From contig JAYEFQ010000135.1 of the NCBI GenBank assembly GCA_034658655.1, positions 8,306-72,305 of the forward strand: a stretch of DNA of 64,000 nucleotides, given 5' to 3'. Positions 54,828-63,539 of the stretch are shown here, one piece after another. The stretch's first letter is position 1, and each line of letters opens with the position of its first letter. The notes beneath the pieces were generated by a model, which saw only the letters and a list, made by a program, of their open reading frames with translations, did no database searches and was not told the origin of the DNA. The position numbers were made by a program, and so were the translations under genes. Source of the DNA: JAQIBY01 sp034658655. Lineage in GTDB: Bacteria; Bacteroidota; Bacteroidia; Bacteroidales; ML635J-15.

Positions 54828-55427
54828 TCAGTTTGATAATTTTTCTTTTAGTTTTTTAAAACTTTCAAATGGTCCATTTGTGCTGATTAATTTAATGATA
54901 AATTCAGGTGCTTCCTGATCAATTTTTAGAGAAAGTTTATAGTCAAGCTCAATCAGATTTGTTCCCGTAGTCTTTATTTTCCAACTTACTTCTGAATAGC
55001 CTAGTCGTATATAATCTGGGTTTTCAGGGATGACATTAGGTTGTGAAATTGATTTGACAAGTATGGTTTGCTTATTAATCTTTTTTGGTGGATGTATATA
55101 GTTTACGACTTCCCTATCTTTAAAAGGCCAAGGAACATCAGTAACAGAAATAATGTATGAATTGTTTTTTATTCTCATGATGTTTGCTGATTTGCAGCGA
55201 TATACCCAGCTCGGATAGGTTGACGCATCATATATAATGGATGTTAATGTTTCTGCATTGGTGTTGAATGTTGTTGTCACACGAACGTCAAAATGTTTTT
55301 TGTTTATCATCCTAAAATAGACAGAAATGTCTCCTTCCTGTTTTGTTAATTCCCAATCATTTTGTCCATAAAGGTTCTCAGATAGGATTGCACAAAGGGA
55401 TAAAAAAATAATTAAAACGAATTTCAT
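54828..55427 (-). CDS. secreted START-domain protein
   Basis: 199 residues. The N-terminus is a signal peptide (MKFVLIIFLSLCAILSENLYG), start at ATG 55425-55427. The rest matches a START (StAR-related lipid transfer) domain: DWELTKQEGDISVYFR, ETLTSIIYDASTYPSWV, DVPWPFKDREVVNY and a C-terminal helix with FESFKKLKEKL. It would lie in the periplasm or be surface-exposed and bind a hydrophobic ligand; ligand unknown. Divergent from the DUF4197 gene. Confidence 0.82.
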   Translation of the reverse strand: MKFVLIIFLSLCAILSENLYGQNDWELTKQEGDISVYFRMINKKHFDVRVTTTFNTNAETLTSIIYDASTYPSWVYRCKSANIMRIKNNSYIISVTDVPWPFKDREVVNYIHPPKKINKQTILVKSISQPNVIPENPDYIRLGYSEVSWKIKTTGTNLIELDYKLSLKIDQEAPEFIIKLISTNGPFESFKKLKEKLSN

Positions 55428-55482
55428 AACGTCATTTTTTCTTGTACTTTTAAACACGATTGTAACTAATAAAAATTACACC

Positions 55483-56217
55483 ATGAAAGTCAAAAGTACA
55501 CATTATTTTGGAGTTGTATCGCTTTTTTTGTTTAGCATGAGTTTTTATTCATGTGAAGTATTACAACAATTAGAGGCAAATTTGCCATCAGAATCTTCTA
55601 AATTAACAGATGTTGAAATCCGAGAAGGACTAACTGATGCCTTGCGTATTGGTTTGAATAATGCAGTGAGTCAGGCTTCTGTAACAGATGGGTTTTATAA
55701 AAATGATGATATTTTTGTGAAGTTTCCTGTGGAGGCATACAAAGTTAGAGAAGCTGCTTTGGATTTTCATCTTGATGGACAGGTAGAGAAATTTGAAGAA
55801 ACCCTAAATCGTGCCGCCGAAAAAGCTGCGGCTGAGGTTAAGCCTGTATTTATGAAGGCTTTAACCGAAATGACATTTGCTGATGCACGCGGGATATTGC
55901 GCGGTGAGGATAATGCGGCAACAGAATATTTTAAACGGAAAACATATAATGATTTAGTTCAAATTTGTTATCCTAAGGTTGAGTCAGTGACCTCTGAAGT
56001 CCAGCTTACAAAACATTGGGAGCCAATTATCAATGTGTATAATAAAGCTAGAATAATTTCTGGTGATCCAGAAATAAATCCTGATTTGAATGAATATGTG
56101 ACAAAAAAGACCATCGATGGTTTGTTTTTATTAATTGGAAATGAAGAAAAACAAATCCGTAAAGATCCTGCAAAACGTGTAACAGAAATATTGAAAAAGG
56201 TCTTTGGTTCAGTTTAA
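55483..56217 (+). CDS. DUF4197 lipoprotein
   Basis: 244 residues. A lipoprotein signal with lipobox FYSC (Cys at about 24) precedes a mostly helical DUF4197 domain (LTDVEIREGLTDALRIGLNNAV, ALDFHLDGQVEKFEETLNRAAE, LTEMTFADARGILRG). DUF4197 proteins are envelope proteins of unknown function. It lies 49 bases upstream of ftcD, which has its own -7 box. Confidence 0.85.
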   Translation: MKVKSTHYFGVVSLFLFSMSFYSCEVLQQLEANLPSESSKLTDVEIREGLTDALRIGLNNAVSQASVTDGFYKNDDIFVKFPVEAYKVREAALDFHLDGQVEKFEETLNRAAEKAAAEVKPVFMKALTEMTFADARGILRGEDNAATEYFKRKTYNDLVQICYPKVESVTSEVQLTKHWEPIINVYNKARIISGDPEINPDLNEYVTKKTIDGLFLLIGNEEKQIRKDPAKRVTEILKKVFGSV

Positions 56218-56235
56218 AATCGCTAAAAATATTGC

Positions 56236-56243
56236 TAACTTTG
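56236..56243 (+). promoter_or_regulatory. -7 box of ftcD
   Basis: TAACTTTG matches TAnnTTTG, 23 bases before the ftcD ATG. No clear -33 was found. Confidence 0.45.
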
Positions 56244-56266
56244 CCACAAATTAAAAATGTAAATTC

Positions 56267-57961
56267 ATGAGACAACTGATCGAATGTGTACCCAATTTTA
56301 GCGAAGGACGTGATATGTCCATTATAAAACAGATTACCGATGCAATTGAATCTGTTGATGAAATTATTTTGTTGGATGTAGATGCAGGAAATGCAACGAA
56401 TCGTACCGTGGTAACTTTTGTTGGCGAACCCATCCCTGTTATGGAAGCGGCTGTACGTGGTATTCGTAAAGCGGCAGAGCTCATTGATATGTCAAAACAT
56501 TCAGGTGCCCACCCACGTTTTGGTGCTACGGATGTTTGTCCGCTTGTTCCGGTTGCTAATATTAGCATGGAAGATACTGTGAAATATGCAAGACAACTTG
56601 CCGAGCGTGTTGGAACCGAACTTGGAGTTCCGGTGTTTTGTTATGAAAATGCTGCATTTACTGAGGTGAGAAAAAATCTTGCAAATTGTCGTGCAGGCGA
56701 ATATGAAGCATTGCAAAATCGCATTTCTACAGAGGAATGGAAACCCGATTTTGGACCGTCTGAATTTACAGAAGCAGTTGCTAAATCAGGTGTAACGGCA
56801 GTTGGTGCTCGTGATTTTCTTGTGGCTTTTAATGTGAATCTAAATACAACATCAACACGTCGTGCCAATGCAGTGGCTTTTGATGTTCGTGAAAAAGGTC
56901 GTAAAAAGCGAGAAGGAAATCCGGTTACAGGAAAACTCGTTAAGGATGAAAGTGGAAAGCAGATTTGGATTCCTGGAGCACTCAAAGAAGTAAAAGCCAT
57001 TGGTTGGTTTATAGAGGAGTTTGGCATTGCTCAAATTTCAATGAACCTGACAAATATCTCTGTAACACCAGTCCATATTGCATTCGATGAGGTTTATAAA
57101 AAAGCAAATGAACGTGGTTTACGTGTCACTGGTTCTGAACTCGTTGGCTTAATCCCGCTAAATGCAATGCTTGAAACAGGGAAATATTTTTTGCGTAAAC
57201 AAAATCGTTCCTTAGGTATCTCTGATAATGAGTTGATTAAAATCGCTGTGAAGTCAATGGGGCTTGATGACTTATATAAATTCAAACCTGAGGAGAAAAT
57301 TATTGAATATGCAATGGCTGCCAAAGAAAAATCTGCCAAGTTAATAGATATGAACTTATCAGAATTTGTTTGGGAAACAGCCTCAGAATCTCCTGCTCCA
57401 GGCGGTGGATCAATTGCTGCTTACATGGGATCACTTGGTGCTGCATTGGGCACTATGGTTGCAAATCTATCTTCACATAAACGCGGTTGGGATGAACATT
57501 GGGAAGTGTTTAGTGAATGGGCTGAAAAAGGAAAATATCACCATGATCAGCTGCTTGCAATGGTTGATGAAGATACTAATGCCTTTAATAAAATTATGGA
57601 TGCATTCGGGCTTCCGAAAAAATCGGAAAAAGAAAAAGCGGCTCGCCAAAAGGCAATTATGGACGCTACTAAATATGCAATTGAGGTGCCTTTGAAAACA
57701 ATGAAACTCTGTTTCGAAAGCATGAACTTAATGAAAGCTATGGTGCATGAAGGAAATCCTAATTCTGTTACTGATGCTGCAGTAGGAGCATTAGCCGCTA
57801 CTGCTGGAATTCGTGCCGCTTATTTGAATGTGCGAATTAATGTCGGTGATTATGATGATAAAGCGTTCGTTGATAAAGTGGTGAAAGAAGGTGCTGAAAT
57901 TGAAAAAGCTGCACTTGAACTTGAAGCTGAAATCATGACAGTTACGAATCAAAAATTATAA
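56267..57961 (+). CDS. ftcD: bifunctional glutamate formimidoyltransferase/formimido-THF cyclodeaminase
   Basis: 564 residues. The N-terminal formiminotransferase (about 1-300: ECVPNFSEGRD, HSGAHPRFGATDVCPLVP) moves the formimino group from formiminoglutamate to THF. The C-terminal cyclodeaminase (about 350-564: ESPAPGGGSIAAYMGSLGAAL) releases ammonia to give methenyl-THF. The fusion matches animal FTCD (about 540 residues) and many Bacteroidota. Role: histidine degradation; hut genes are not in the window. Confidence 0.93.
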   Translation: MRQLIECVPNFSEGRDMSIIKQITDAIESVDEIILLDVDAGNATNRTVVTFVGEPIPVMEAAVRGIRKAAELIDMSKHSGAHPRFGATDVCPLVPVANISMEDTVKYARQLAERVGTELGVPVFCYENAAFTEVRKNLANCRAGEYEALQNRISTEEWKPDFGPSEFTEAVAKSGVTAVGARDFLVAFNVNLNTTSTRRANAVAFDVREKGRKKREGNPVTGKLVKDESGKQIWIPGALKEVKAIGWFIEEFGIAQISMNLTNISVTPVHIAFDEVYKKANERGLRVTGSELVGLIPLNAMLETGKYFLRKQNRSLGISDNELIKIAVKSMGLDDLYKFKPEEKIIEYAMAAKEKSAKLIDMNLSEFVWETASESPAPGGGSIAAYMGSLGAALGTMVANLSSHKRGWDEHWEVFSEWAEKGKYHHDQLLAMVDEDTNAFNKIMDAFGLPKKSEKEKAARQKAIMDATKYAIEVPLKTMKLCFESMNLMKAMVHEGNPNSVTDAAVGALAATAGIRAAYLNVRINVGDYDDKAFVDKVVKEGAEIEKAALELEAEIMTVTNQKL

Positions 57962-57984
57962 AATTTTTATGAAACGAACATTTG

Positions 57985-58010
57985 AAAAGTCGGATAAATG
58001 TCCGGCTTTT
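57985..58010 (+). terminator. terminator after ftcD
   Basis: AAAAGTCGGA pairs with TCCGGCTTTT (one G-T pair) around a 6-base loop, with extra T residues after it; 24 bases past the ftcD stop. Confidence 0.85.
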
Positions 58011-58066
58011 TTTATGAAAATTAATTTTCGATTACAATTCCATATTCCCTTTTTAACGAAACTTGT

Positions 58067-58074
58067 TATCTTTG
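58067..58074 (+). promoter_or_regulatory. -7 box of the PorE-like gene
   Basis: TATCTTTG matches TAnnTTTG, 55 bases before the ATG at 58130. Confidence 0.45.
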
Positions 58075-58129
58075 GCGAATTAAGATAATAAAGCAAGCTG
58101 AGTGACGTTAATAGAACTGAAAAAACAGA

Positions 58130-60109
58130 ATGCAGTTAAAGGGTTTTACATATATTTTAATTGTCTTGTTTGCAATTATTGGCACAAGTGGGTTTTCACA
58201 AGCACGAAGACTTAAAAAAGCCGATGCATTTTATGAGGCCGGAGAATATTTTAAATCGGTTGATATGTATAAGCGGGCAATGAAAAAAATGACCGGTCGG
58301 AAAGAAAAAACGCCAATTTACTTTAAAATAGGTAATGCATATTTTATAGCTGGTGATTATCGAAAAGCCAGAACGTATTTAAGACGCGCATCAAGATATA
58401 ATCCTGAAAATCGTGAAGCTTGGGTAAAAGAGGCTGAAATCCTCCGGATGGATGAGAAATATGATGATGCCTTGGAGATATATCGAGAATATCTCGAAAC
58501 AAATGGTTCGGACAGTATCGTTGAGCTCTTAATTGAATCTGTTGAACTAACTCAAGAATGGTTGAGTGTTCCAACACGCTTTCAGGTTGAGGCAGTGCGT
58601 GATTTTAATACCAGAGATAATGATTTTACGCCCTCAATTGTTGAAAAAGACGGGTTTGACCATATCTTTTTTGCATCAAACCGAAAAGGCGTTACCGGTA
58701 AAAAGAAATCTGGAATTACTGGGGAGCGATATAATGACATTTTTGTATCGAAAATGAATCGACAAGGTGAATGGAGTGATCCCGAAATGCTCGACTCTTT
58801 AAATACTGAATTCGACGAAGGTGCTCCACATATGACTGATGGAGGAGCTACAATGCTTTTTACTTCCTGCCAAAAAGAAAAAGGAAAACCGCTTGGTTGT
58901 CAGATTTATCAGATCTCGAAGACAGGTACAGATTGGTTAAATCCAGAACGTGTTGATATTGTCGGCGATTCAATTTCTATCGGGCACACTAGTATATCTC
59001 CTGATGGTAATCGAATGTATTTTTCTGCTCGTATGACTGGCGGATTCGGTGGTGCAGATATTTGGTATGTTGATAAAGAGGATGGTGCTTGGTTGAAACC
59101 TAAAAACCTTGGTCCAACAGTAAATACGGTGAATGATGAGTTGTTTCCTTTTGTTCGAGCCGATTCTACACTCTACTTTTCTAGTAATCGATTACCTTCT
59201 ATGGGAGGACTTGATTTATATAAAGCCAGACCTGATGGGAAATATCGTTACATTGTGGAAAATATGAAACATCCGTTTTCAAGTCCTGGTAATGATTTTG
59301 GCATTTATTATTATGTGAATGAAGAAAAAGGATATTTCACCTCTGACCGCCCGGGGTCTAAGGGTGAAGATATTTATTATTTTGAAAAACCACCATTGAA
59401 ATTTGATATGGAAGGTTTTGTAACCGATGTTGATACTGAGGAAGTTATCGATAGCGCAGTTATTCATTTAATTGGTTCTGACGGAACCATGTTTACAGAT
59501 ACCAGTGATATTTACGAAGGGTATTTTGTTTTTAATTTGAAACCTCATACCGATTATGTGTTCGTTGTAAACAAACCCGGATATTTTAATGGAAAGGCTC
59601 GTTTTTCAACAGATACCGTACTTTTTAATAAAACATTTAGATTCGATATTATGTTAGAAACTTATAATAAGACATTTGAGATTCCTAATATTGAATTTGA
59701 ATTTGGATCGAAAGATTTGACTGCATTGGCAAAGTATTCATTGGATAGTTTGACAAATGTTTTGAATGATAATCCAAATATTATTGTTGAACTTGCTGCT
59801 CATACGGATATGATAGGTTCTGATGAGAATAATATGAAACTAAGTAAAGAACGTGCTGAAGCAGTTAGAAGCTATTTAATATCACGTGGTATTTTACTCG
59901 GACGTTTAACAACAGTAGGATACGGGGAGTCTCGTCCGATTGAAATTGAGGAAGATCATTCTCAGCACGAATGGTTAAAGCAAGGTGATGTATTAAGTCC
60001 TGAATATGTTGAGAATCTTACTAAGGAACAACAAGAAGTTGCTAATCAGCTTAATCGACGAACAGAATTGAGGGTTATTGCACACGATTTTGTGCCAAGT
60101 TTAGATTAA
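58130..60109 (+). CDS. OmpA-family protein with TPR and PD40 propeller, PorE-like
   Basis: 659 residues. Signal peptide (about 1-24), TPR-like repeats (about 30-130: ADAFYEAGEYFKSVDMYKRA, IGNAYFIAGDYRKARTYL), PD40/WD40-like propeller (about 170-400: FFASNRKGVTGKKKSG, MYFSARMTGGFGGADIWYV), a carboxypeptidase-regulatory-like domain (about 430-520), and an OmpA peptidoglycan-binding domain (about 550-659: VELAAHTDMIGSDENN, LSKERAEAVRSYL). This order is that of PorE, a T9SS-associated protein of Porphyromonas. That role is inferred. Confidence 0.85.
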   Translation: MQLKGFTYILIVLFAIIGTSGFSQARRLKKADAFYEAGEYFKSVDMYKRAMKKMTGRKEKTPIYFKIGNAYFIAGDYRKARTYLRRASRYNPENREAWVKEAEILRMDEKYDDALEIYREYLETNGSDSIVELLIESVELTQEWLSVPTRFQVEAVRDFNTRDNDFTPSIVEKDGFDHIFFASNRKGVTGKKKSGITGERYNDIFVSKMNRQGEWSDPEMLDSLNTEFDEGAPHMTDGGATMLFTSCQKEKGKPLGCQIYQISKTGTDWLNPERVDIVGDSISIGHTSISPDGNRMYFSARMTGGFGGADIWYVDKEDGAWLKPKNLGPTVNTVNDELFPFVRADSTLYFSSNRLPSMGGLDLYKARPDGKYRYIVENMKHPFSSPGNDFGIYYYVNEEKGYFTSDRPGSKGEDIYYFEKPPLKFDMEGFVTDVDTEEVIDSAVIHLIGSDGTMFTDTSDIYEGYFVFNLKPHTDYVFVVNKPGYFNGKARFSTDTVLFNKTFRFDIMLETYNKTFEIPNIEFEFGSKDLTALAKYSLDSLTNVLNDNPNIIVELAAHTDMIGSDENNMKLSKERAEAVRSYLISRGILLGRLTTVGYGESRPIEIEEDHSQHEWLKQGDVLSPEYVENLTKEQQEVANQLNRRTELRVIAHDFVPSLD

Positions 60110-60181
60110 TAATAAATATTTAATATAGAATTTTGGAATGTTTTTTGAAAACATTACCTTCAAACAATTAAATTGATAGGT

Positions 60182-60937
60182 ATGAAAAAACAAATTACAC
60201 TAAGTTTATTGCTCTTTTTATTAATTGGAACTATTAGCTCCGCCGGTGCACAAGTGGTTGGTGGATATTTTGACAAATTAGCTGACTACTATGAGCAAGA
60301 ACAATATGAAGACTGCGCTTTTAAAGCCGATCGAATGACCTTGAGAGGGAAATACTCCAGCGACCCCGAGGTTTATTTGTATTTGGCGATGAGTTATCAT
60401 CAAATTTATTTGGATACTGTACTTAATAAATATCCAGAGTACAAGAAAGCGTATGATCTGGCATTGAAAAATTTAGTGAAAGCAAAACGTTATGATAAAG
60501 TTGGAGAGTATTTCCCTAATAATGATTTTGTAGTACATGATATTGTGAAATCAGGTATCCCTAAAATGTTAGCATATTCATGGGATGGAAAACATAGTCG
60601 CGCTGCTTCTATGATGCGTTCATTTGCTCGATTGAAAGAAGACCAAAGCTTGTATTTTTATAGTGGAACAATCGGTTACTTTAATTACGATAAAAAACTC
60701 GGAAACGAGGTGATGGATTCCATTATTCCAGTTTTATCGCAAGTTGTAAAAAAAGCAAGACCTGAAATGAAACCTGTTTTAGCAGATGGTATTCGTTTGT
60801 ATTTCGATTATTTGATGGATGATTATTATGTCGATTCCGCTGAAAATCTTATTGAAATGGCAACCGATTTATTCCCTGAAGATACCGCTTTATTAAGACG
60901 GAGTTTTATGCCTTTTGATTCTTTACGTTATGAATAA
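60182..60937 (+). CDS. secreted TPR-like protein of unknown function
   Basis: 251 residues starting at ATG 60182 (MKKQITLSLLLFLLIGTISS, a signal peptide); an ATG three codons upstream is less likely. The body is helical and TPR-like (LADYYEQEQYEDCAFKADRM, SDPEVYLYLAMSYHQIY). I do not recognise a family. It follows the PorE-like gene by 72 bases and may be its partner in the envelope. Its 3' end overlaps mtnP by 8 bases. Confidence 0.75.
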   Translation: MKKQITLSLLLFLLIGTISSAGAQVVGGYFDKLADYYEQEQYEDCAFKADRMTLRGKYSSDPEVYLYLAMSYHQIYLDTVLNKYPEYKKAYDLALKNLVKAKRYDKVGEYFPNNDFVVHDIVKSGIPKMLAYSWDGKHSRAASMMRSFARLKEDQSLYFYSGTIGYFNYDKKLGNEVMDSIIPVLSQVVKKARPEMKPVLADGIRLYFDYLMDDYYVDSAENLIEMATDLFPEDTALLRRSFMPFDSLRYE

Positions 60938-61679
60938 ACCAATTGCAATTATTGGGGGCTCAGGGCTTGAGAATCCTGATATCCTTAAACATGCTGAATC
61001 TGTAAATCTTGCAACCCCTTACGGTTCACATTCTGATATTACGGTTGGGGAAATTTATGGGAAATCTGTCGTGATTTTATCCAGACATGGAAAAAGTCAC
61101 AGTATCCCGCCTTCACAGGTGAATAATCGTGCAAATATTACTGCGCTAAAAGATTTGGGCTGTGAAAAAATTATTGCAAGTACTGCTGTCGGTAGCCTTC
61201 GTGAAGAAATTATGCCGGGAGATATTGTGCTTCCTAATCAATTTATTGATTTTACCCGACATCGTCCAGTAACTTTTTTTGAGTCCTTTCCGGCTGGTGA
61301 AATGAAACATTGTCCAATGGCTGATCCTTTTGATGAACCGACTAGACATCAGTTATTACAACTTGCTGAATTGCTAAAGCTAAAAGCCCATTCAAAAGCT
61401 TGCATTTTAACAATTGAGGGACCACGCTTTTCAACTCGAGCAGAATCTCACATGTTTCGTACTTGGGGAGCTGATCTTATTAATATGAGTACAGCTCCCG
61501 AGGCAATTTTGGCAAATGAAGCCGGAATACTATACACCGCAGTTGCTATGAGTACTGATTATGACTCTTGGCGCGATAATAGAGAGGCAGTAACTTGGGA
61601 AATTGTCTTATCTGTTTTTCAGAAAAATGTACATAATGTGTTGAATTTGCTTCAGGAATATATTAAACAATATGGCTGA
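60930..61679 (+). CDS. mtnP: S-methyl-5'-thioadenosine phosphorylase
   Basis: 249 residues; splits 5'-methylthioadenosine with phosphate into adenine and 5-methylthioribose-1-phosphate. Signatures: IAIIGGSGLENPDIL, LSRHGKSHSIPPSQVNNRAN, INMSTAPEAILANEAG (the STAPEA form is typical of MTA over inosine phosphorylases) and STDYDSWRDN. It overlaps the next gene by 8 bases (ATG at 61672). First of four metabolically linked genes. Confidence 0.92.
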   Translation: MNKPIAIIGGSGLENPDILKHAESVNLATPYGSHSDITVGEIYGKSVVILSRHGKSHSIPPSQVNNRANITALKDLGCEKIIASTAVGSLREEIMPGDIVLPNQFIDFTRHRPVTFFESFPAGEMKHCPMADPFDEPTRHQLLQLAELLKLKAHSKACILTIEGPRFSTRAESHMFRTWGADLINMSTAPEAILANEAGILYTAVAMSTDYDSWRDNREAVTWEIVLSVFQKNVHNVLNLLQEYIKQYG

Positions 61680-62496
61680 ATCAAGTGCTAAAACGAAACA
61701 AATTGTTTGGCAGCATAAACTTATGCCTGTTTCGCAGTTTGATGCCGAATTAATTTCTAATTTGTCAATGATTTACGAAGTGCTGCGCATAATTGATGGT
61801 AAATTTGTTTTCTTGAAAGATCATCTTATCCGATTGAAAAAGTCATTAATTTTAGCAGAAATTAATTTGCCTTTTGATGAATCGCTCCTTTTGCAGGATA
61901 TGAATGCATGTGTATCCGAAAATCAGGTTAGAAATGGAAATATCAGAGTTTCATTATTTCCCGATAAGGAGAAAATTCATGTCTTGTGTGAAATTGTGTC
62001 GCATCATTATCCGACAGTTGAGGATTATCAAAATGGAGTGGCTGTTGCTTTTACTCATTTTGTTCGGACAAACCCGAATGTGAAAAAGTGGAATGCTTCT
62101 ATGAAAGCTGTTGTTGCTCGATACAAAGCTATGCGTAAAGTTTATGAAGTTCTACTTTATAATGAAAATAGTTTGTTAACAGAAGGCAGTCAATCAAATC
62201 TTTTTTTTATTGTGGACAAGACTGTCGTTACAGCTCCAGATGATTTGGTTTTGAAAGGAATTACGCGTGATTATGTGATAAAAACCATAATAGAAGCAGG
62301 TTTTCAAATAAAATATCAAGCGGTGAATGTTGTAGATGTTCTCAATTACGATGCTGCATTTATTACCGGAACCTCTTCAAAGGTTTTGCCAATTAGGAAA
62401 ATTGTTTCCTGTTGCCATGCAAATGTTAATCATCCTGTTTTGCAACGAATTATGCGAGATTATGACTTGCAAATCAAAAAAAATCTAAGCCAATGA
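61672..62496 (+). CDS. class IV PLP aminotransferase (BCAT/ADC-lyase type)
   Basis: 274 residues of fold-type IV: N-terminal YEVLRIIDGKFVFLKDHLIRL, a lysine in the KWNASMKAVVARYK region, LLYNENSLLTEGSQSNLFFIVD and LKGITRDYVIKTI. Branched-chain, D-amino-acid or aminodeoxychorismate activity cannot be separated from sequence. Because it lies between mtnP and mtnA, it may be the last-step aminotransferase of methionine salvage (4-methylthio-2-oxobutyrate to methionine); in Bacillus a branched-chain type enzyme does this. That is inference. It overlaps both neighbours by 4-8 bases. Confidence 0.85.
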   Translation: MAESSAKTKQIVWQHKLMPVSQFDAELISNLSMIYEVLRIIDGKFVFLKDHLIRLKKSLILAEINLPFDESLLLQDMNACVSENQVRNGNIRVSLFPDKEKIHVLCEIVSHHYPTVEDYQNGVAVAFTHFVRTNPNVKKWNASMKAVVARYKAMRKVYEVLLYNENSLLTEGSQSNLFFIVDKTVVTAPDDLVLKGITRDYVIKTIIEAGFQIKYQAVNVVDVLNYDAAFITGTSSKVLPIRKIVSCCHANVNHPVLQRIMRDYDLQIKKNLSQ

Positions 62497-63539
62497 AAGT
62501 AAATGGAAAACATGTTAGAACGGTTCGTTTTGAAAATGGGAAATGTATAATGATTGAGCAGAATAAACTGCCTTTTGAATTTTCATGGCATGTTGCTGAA
62601 ACATATAAAGATTCGTGTCATGCAATAAAATCAATGATTGTTCGCGGAGCCGGTGCAATTGGTGCTGTTGGTGCGTATGCCATGGCTCAATCGGCATTAG
62701 AGGCTCCTGAAGAAAATTATCTCGAATTTATTGATGCAGCAAAGCAGGAAATTAATCTTACAAGACCGACTGCACAAAATCTTTTCTACGCAACTGAAGC
62801 AGTCTATCAAAAAGCACGATTAAATCGGAAAGATGCTGTGAATGAGGCAAATCGAATTGCGGATGAAAACGCTGAAGAAGGACGACTGATCGGCGAGTTT
62901 GGGAATCAACTGATAAAACAGGGAATGCGAATTGAGACACATTGCAATGCCGGATGGCTTGCTTTTGTCGATTATGGATCGGCTTTAGCTCCAGTTTATG
63001 CAGCACATGATGCAGGGAAAAATGTGTTTGTCTATGCCGATGAAACCAGACCACGAGCACAAGGTGGACGACTGACTGCTTGGGAATTGTATAATCACGG
63101 CGTGCCGCATCAAATTATTCCCGATAATGCCGGCGCTTACCTCATGGCACAAGGAAAAGTTGATATGATGATTGTCGGAGCAGACCGAATTGTTGCTAAT
63201 GGTGATGTGGCAAATAAAATCGGAACATTGGAAAAAGCAATTGCCGCACAATATTATGGAGTGCCGTTTTACGTAGCTGCACCTATTTCAACTTTTGATA
63301 TCAATATCGCTACGGGGAAAGAGATACCGATTGAGCAAAGAGGAGCTGAGGAAGTTATGATGCAAACCGGTCTTGATGTTCGAGGTAAAATGCACTCGAT
63401 TTTTGTGAATAATCCGGAATCCGATTGTGTTAATCCTGCCTTTGATGTAACACCTGCAAAATTAATAAAGGGCATTATTACTAATAAAGGAATTATAGAA
63501 GCGAACGAAGCAGCAATAAAAAAACTTTTTGATTTATGA
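62493..63539 (+). CDS. mtnA: S-methyl-5-thioribose-1-phosphate isomerase
   Basis: 348 residues; converts 5-methylthioribose-1-phosphate into 5-methylthioribulose-1-phosphate. Signatures: SMIVRGAGAIGAVGAYAMA, ETHCNAGWLAFVDYG with catalytic Cys151, DETRPRAQGGRLTAWEL and GADRIVANGDVANKIG with catalytic Asp231. It takes the product of MtnP. Coupled by ATGA overlaps on both sides. Confidence 0.94.
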   Translation: MKVNGKHVRTVRFENGKCIMIEQNKLPFEFSWHVAETYKDSCHAIKSMIVRGAGAIGAVGAYAMAQSALEAPEENYLEFIDAAKQEINLTRPTAQNLFYATEAVYQKARLNRKDAVNEANRIADENAEEGRLIGEFGNQLIKQGMRIETHCNAGWLAFVDYGSALAPVYAAHDAGKNVFVYADETRPRAQGGRLTAWELYNHGVPHQIIPDNAGAYLMAQGKVDMMIVGADRIVANGDVANKIGTLEKAIAAQYYGVPFYVAAPISTFDINIATGKEIPIEQRGAEEVMMQTGLDVRGKMHSIFVNNPESDCVNPAFDVTPAKLIKGIITNKGIIEANEAAIKKLFDL

